In this document: piece by piece, positions 61,500 to 64,000 of the stretch
Layout: each line of letters starts with the position of its first letter
How positions within the stretch are numbered: the first letter of the stretch is position 1
Source of the DNA: Holophagales bacterium UBA5704
GTDB lineage: Bacteria; Acidobacteriota; Thermoanaerobaculia; Multivoradales; UBA5704
DNA length: 64,000 nt
Direction: 5' to 3'
Assembly (NCBI GenBank): GCA_002420005.1
Contig: DIHE01000171.1
Span: 1-64,000, forward strand
The notes under the pieces: model-generated
Databases searched by the model: none
Told to the model about the DNA's origin: nothing
Seen by the model: only the letters and a program-made list of their open reading frames with translations
Made by a program: the position numbers and the translations under genes

Positions 61500-62942
61500 C
61501 TACAGCAGGCGGAACATGACGACCGCGACCAGGGTGGGGAGCAGGGCCGCCAGGAGCAGCTTGAGCGGCTGGATGCCGCCGAAGAAGCGGCCCAGGAGGG
61601 CCTGGCCGGCCGGGTTGGGGGCGTTGGCGATCACCGTCAGGCCGCCGCCGGTGACGGCTCCTTCCACGATGGCGATCTTGAGCGGCTCGTCGAGGTCGGG
61701 GACGAGCGTCGCGAGATACGTGATGAGCGCGTTGTCATTGAACGCCGTGAGGAGCGTCGCACCGAAAAACAGAGGCGTCTCCGCAAGGCTGGCGAGTACC
61801 GGCGCGATCCACCAGGCCTGCAAGCCCCCGTGGATCACCAGCCCGCCCAGAAAGAAACCCACCAGCAGCGGGGCCTTGAGCTCGATCTGGCTTTGATAAG
61901 GCGTGGTGGCCCGCACCAGGCCGAGGAAGAAGAGAAAGCCCCCGACGAAGAGAGCGGGATGGTGGGCATTGATCACTGTCCAGGCCACGAAAAAGAGATG
62001 GATGGCGGTCAGCCAGAAGGGCACCGGCAGGAGCTGCGGGGCGCTTCCGTCGTCGGGGATCTCCGGCTGCTCGATGTCCGGCGCCGGTGCCTTCTGGGCG
62101 AGCTGTCGCAGCTCGCGCCGGAAGATCAACCCATAGATCACGGTGGCCCCGACCACGGCGAGCGCTGCGCGCCAGCCGAAATGGCCGAGCATGAACGGTG
62201 TGTCCCAACCCCACGGGCGGGCGACCATCAACACCGGGGGCGCGGCAAAATGTGTCAACGTGCCGCCGATCGAAACGTTGACGAACAGCAGCCCGAGCGT
62301 TGCGTACTTGAGGCGCGGGCTCGGATCGAGATCGTAGAACTGCCGCGCGAGGAGAAGCGCGCAGATGGTCATCGCGGCGGGCTCGGTGATGAACGAGCCG
62401 AACAGGGGGCCGATGGTCAGGATCACGAACCACCAAGCCCCCGGAGTGCCCTTCCCGAGGTTCGCCAGGCGTTGCAGCGCCCGCTCGGCGAAGACGATCA
62501 CCGGCCGCGTCGAGGCGATCGCCATGATCACGACCACGAACAGAGGCTCCGTATAGATCACCGTGTCGTTCAGGTAGTGCGTCGCCGTGGACCAGCCGAC
62601 CCAGAGGACCATGACGATGAGGAGGGGGATCGCCCAGAGCCCGAAGACGACCTCGATCTCGCCCAGGAAATGGAGGAGCTCGGCGAGAACGCTGGGCCGG
62701 GACGGCCGGCCCAGGGCGGCGGCGCGGTGGTCGGCGCGATGCTGGACGTTATGGGAGAGCTTGGCGAACCAGGCCGCCGAGAAGGTGTGGAGGATCGCCA
62801 GAACGAAGATCGCCGTCGCCACGGCGTTGAACGGATTCACCGCGATGCGTTCGCCCAGGGTCTCCAGGAGGCCCCCGGGCACCGGTGGATAGGCGTCCAG
62901 GGGGGTGGGGAAGGGGGGCAGGGTGGCCGCGGTGGTCGACAT
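61500..62942 (-). CDS. Putative Na+/H+ antiporter-like membrane protein
   Basis: A 480-residue membrane protein with about eleven TM helices of the 'putative Na+/H+ antiporter' family: TRPVIVFAERALQ, LTIGPLFGSFITEPAAMTIC, FVNVSIGGTLTHFAAPPVLM, FNDNALITYLATLVPDLDE and GGLTVIANAPNPAG. The acidic Glu/Asp residues within TM segments fit ion exchange. The start MSTTAATLPP at 62942 has TATGGT 6 nt upstream and no good Shine-Dalgarno. It is probably cotranscribed with the SLC13-type permease. Confidence 0.8.
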   Translation of the reverse strand: MSTTAATLPPFPTPLDAYPPVPGGLLETLGERIAVNPFNAVATAIFVLAILHTFSAAWFAKLSHNVQHRADHRAAALGRPSRPSVLAELLHFLGEIEVVFGLWAIPLLIVMVLWVGWSTATHYLNDTVIYTEPLFVVVIMAIASTRPVIVFAERALQRLANLGKGTPGAWWFVILTIGPLFGSFITEPAAMTICALLLARQFYDLDPSPRLKYATLGLLFVNVSIGGTLTHFAAPPVLMVARPWGWDTPFMLGHFGWRAALAVVGATVIYGLIFRRELRQLAQKAPAPDIEQPEIPDDGSAPQLLPVPFWLTAIHLFFVAWTVINAHHPALFVGGFLFFLGLVRATTPYQSQIELKAPLLVGFFLGGLVIHGGLQAWWIAPVLASLAETPLFFGATLLTAFNDNALITYLATLVPDLDEPLKIAIVEGAVTGGGLTVIANAPNPAGQALLGRFFGGIQPLKLLLAALLPTLVAVVMFRLL

Positions 62943-63243
62943 CCAGGGACCATAGCGGAGACGCCGCCTCCGCGGCAAGCGCGGAGGTTTTCCTCCGTCC
63001 TCTTGGAATCGGGGCCGGGATCCCTGAGTGGCAGGCAAATTGCAAAGGAGCAAAGGGAAGGGACACAGAAGGTCGCTTCCTGAAGGGGGGAAACGATGCA
63101 GAGCGGTCGAGGTTCGAGACGGCGCTGAGCGTGCCAGAGTGGCGGATCGCGCGTTATCTGTCGAGGCCGGGGACCAAGCCTTCGCTTGCAGCTTCCAAGG
63201 AACCCAGCGGGCCCGGCGGCTCGTTGCAGAGAGAGGGGGAACC
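62943..63243 (+). other. 301-bp divergent intergenic region
   Basis: Between two ion-transport genes that point away from each other. It holds a short stem CAAGC-CTTC-GCTTG (63175-63188) and A/G-rich stretches, but no riboswitch class, tRNA or small gene I can recognise. AGAGGGGGAA before 63244 is the ribosome binding site of the next gene. Confidence 0.5.
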
Positions 63244-64000
63244 ATGAGCCATTCCGCCTTCGCCGATCCCGCGCTGACCGTGGCACTCGCCTTGGCCGCG
63301 GGCATGCTCGCACAGGCCCTGGCGCGCCATTTGCGAATCCCGGGCATCGTGCTGCTCCTGGGCATGGGTGTCCTGCTGGGGCCGGACGGCCTGAACGTCG
63401 TGCGCCCGGGCGCCCTCGGCGACTCGCTGCACACCCTGGTCGGCTTTTCCGTCGCGGTGATTCTGTTCGAAGGCGGGATGAACCTGAAGTGGTCCCGGAT
63501 GCGGAGGGAGGCGCGGAGCATCCGCCAGCTCGTCACTCTCGGCGCCCTGGTCACGGCCGTCGGCGGCACCCTGGCCGCGGGGCTCCTTCTGCACTGGGAC
63601 TGGGTGCTGTCCCTCCTCTTCGGCACACTGGTCATGGTCACCGGCCCGACGGTGATCAATCCGTTGTTGCGCCGCATCAAGGTCAAGGAGAGGGTGGCGA
63701 CCGTGCTCGAGGCAGAGGGCATTCTGGTCGACGCCATCGGTGCCATCGTGGCCGTCGTCACCCTGGAGGTCGTGCTCAGCCCGGCGCCCCTGTCCCTCAC
63801 CGGGGGAGCCTGGCATCTGGTGTCCCGCCTCGCCTTCGGCGTGGTGTTCGGGGCGGTCGGCGGCTTGCTTCTCGCCGGGCTCCTGCGCGGCGAGCGCGTG
63901 GTACCGGAGGGACTGGCGAGCGTCTTCACTCTCGCTTTCGTCGTCGCCCTGTACCAGGTGAGCAACGCCATCGTGCCGGAGACCGGCATCCTCGGCGTGA
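63244..64000 (+). CDS. CPA-family sodium:proton antiporter, 5' part (truncated by window)
   Basis: The first 252 codons of a cation:proton antiporter. Family features: GIVLLLGMGVLLGPDGLN, VAVILFEGGMNLKWSRM and TGPTVINPLLRRIKVKERV. EAEGILVDAIGAIVAV carries the ion-binding Asp of the sixth helix. It is of the CPA1 type and is expected to exchange Na+ or K+ for H+ across the cytoplasmic membrane. The ATG at 63244 follows GAGGGGGAACC. The gene continues beyond the window. Confidence 0.88.
   Translation, partial: MSHSAFADPALTVALALAAGMLAQALARHLRIPGIVLLLGMGVLLGPDGLNVVRPGALGDSLHTLVGFSVAVILFEGGMNLKWSRMRREARSIRQLVTLGALVTAVGGTLAAGLLLHWDWVLSLLFGTLVMVTGPTVINPLLRRIKVKERVATVLEAEGILVDAIGAIVAVVTLEVVLSPAPLSLTGGAWHLVSRLAFGVVFGAVGGLLLAGLLRGERVVPEGLASVFTLAFVVALYQVSNAIVPETGILGV

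Noticed and set aside
62943..63243. Riboswitch upstream of the antiporter genes
   Set aside because: A few short stems only; I could not match the conserved core of any class. A covariance-model scan would decide.

Overview
This is a high-GC, densely packed bacterial chromosome segment. Many neighbouring genes overlap by ATGA, GTGA, TTGA or TGATG junctions. It is most likely from an Acidobacteriota member, perhaps of the Thermoanaerobaculia type. That placement is inference: it rests on two very large secreted BNR/VPS10-like proteins, the C-terminal domain of the secreted protein at 57125-58129 (a domain I associate with that group), and overall gene style. No rRNA or tRNA gene was recognised to confirm it.

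Left end (1-4.8 kb): an accessory region. It holds two overlapping orphan genes, a small basic protein, a Doc/Fic-type toxin with a partner of unknown family, a solitary IS1-like transposase with a textbook promoter, a 21-bp tandem repeat, a PD-(D/E)XK/Uma2-like protein and a VapBC pair.

4.9-15.0 kb: the centrepiece, a complete minimal enediyne polyketide cassette on the minus strand. Transcription order is E3 (UnbL/DUF1702), E4 (UnbV), E5 (UnbU), the enediyne PKS (KS-AT-ACP-KR-DH-PPTase) and the E10-type thioesterase. Every junction overlaps or is about 11 nt, so it should be one transcript. No tailoring, transport or self-resistance genes flank it. The nearest candidate tailoring enzyme is a flavin halogenase-like gene at 26.4 kb.

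15-26 kb: two paralogous BNR/sortilin-type secreted proteins bracket an AAA ATPase + HNH nuclease pair that resembles Septu/PtuAB anti-phage systems, plus an alpha/beta hydrolase. An amino acid permease follows.

26-44 kb: the halogenase-like gene, lexA with ogt, a broken PIN toxin fused to a ribbon-helix-helix antitoxin, a coupled UbiA-like prenyltransferase + PEP-synthase/Rph-like phosphotransferase pair, an MNT-HEPN toxin-antitoxin, a VWA protein, a DHH-CBS-CCA fusion, rsmD, a UPF0175/DUF3368 toxin-antitoxin, and a tightly coupled operon of unknown function (secreted protein, DUF3592 membrane protein, arrestin-like protein, P-loop ATPase).

44-64 kb: mostly household and envelope genes. These include a MerT-MerP fusion, a membrane glycosyltransferase-like protein, a secreted cyanophycinase homologue, rluD-lspA-thiE, a secreted trypsin-like protease, a LigD-like protein whose ligase motifs look inactivated, fdhD, a ferritin-VIT fusion, marC, M23 and MA-like peptidases, a DUF3179 protein, and three ion-transport proteins, the last truncated by the window end.

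Many genes without a Shine-Dalgarno sequence have a -10 hexamer ending 6-7 nt before the ATG, which points to widespread leaderless mRNAs alongside classical AGGAGG-led genes.
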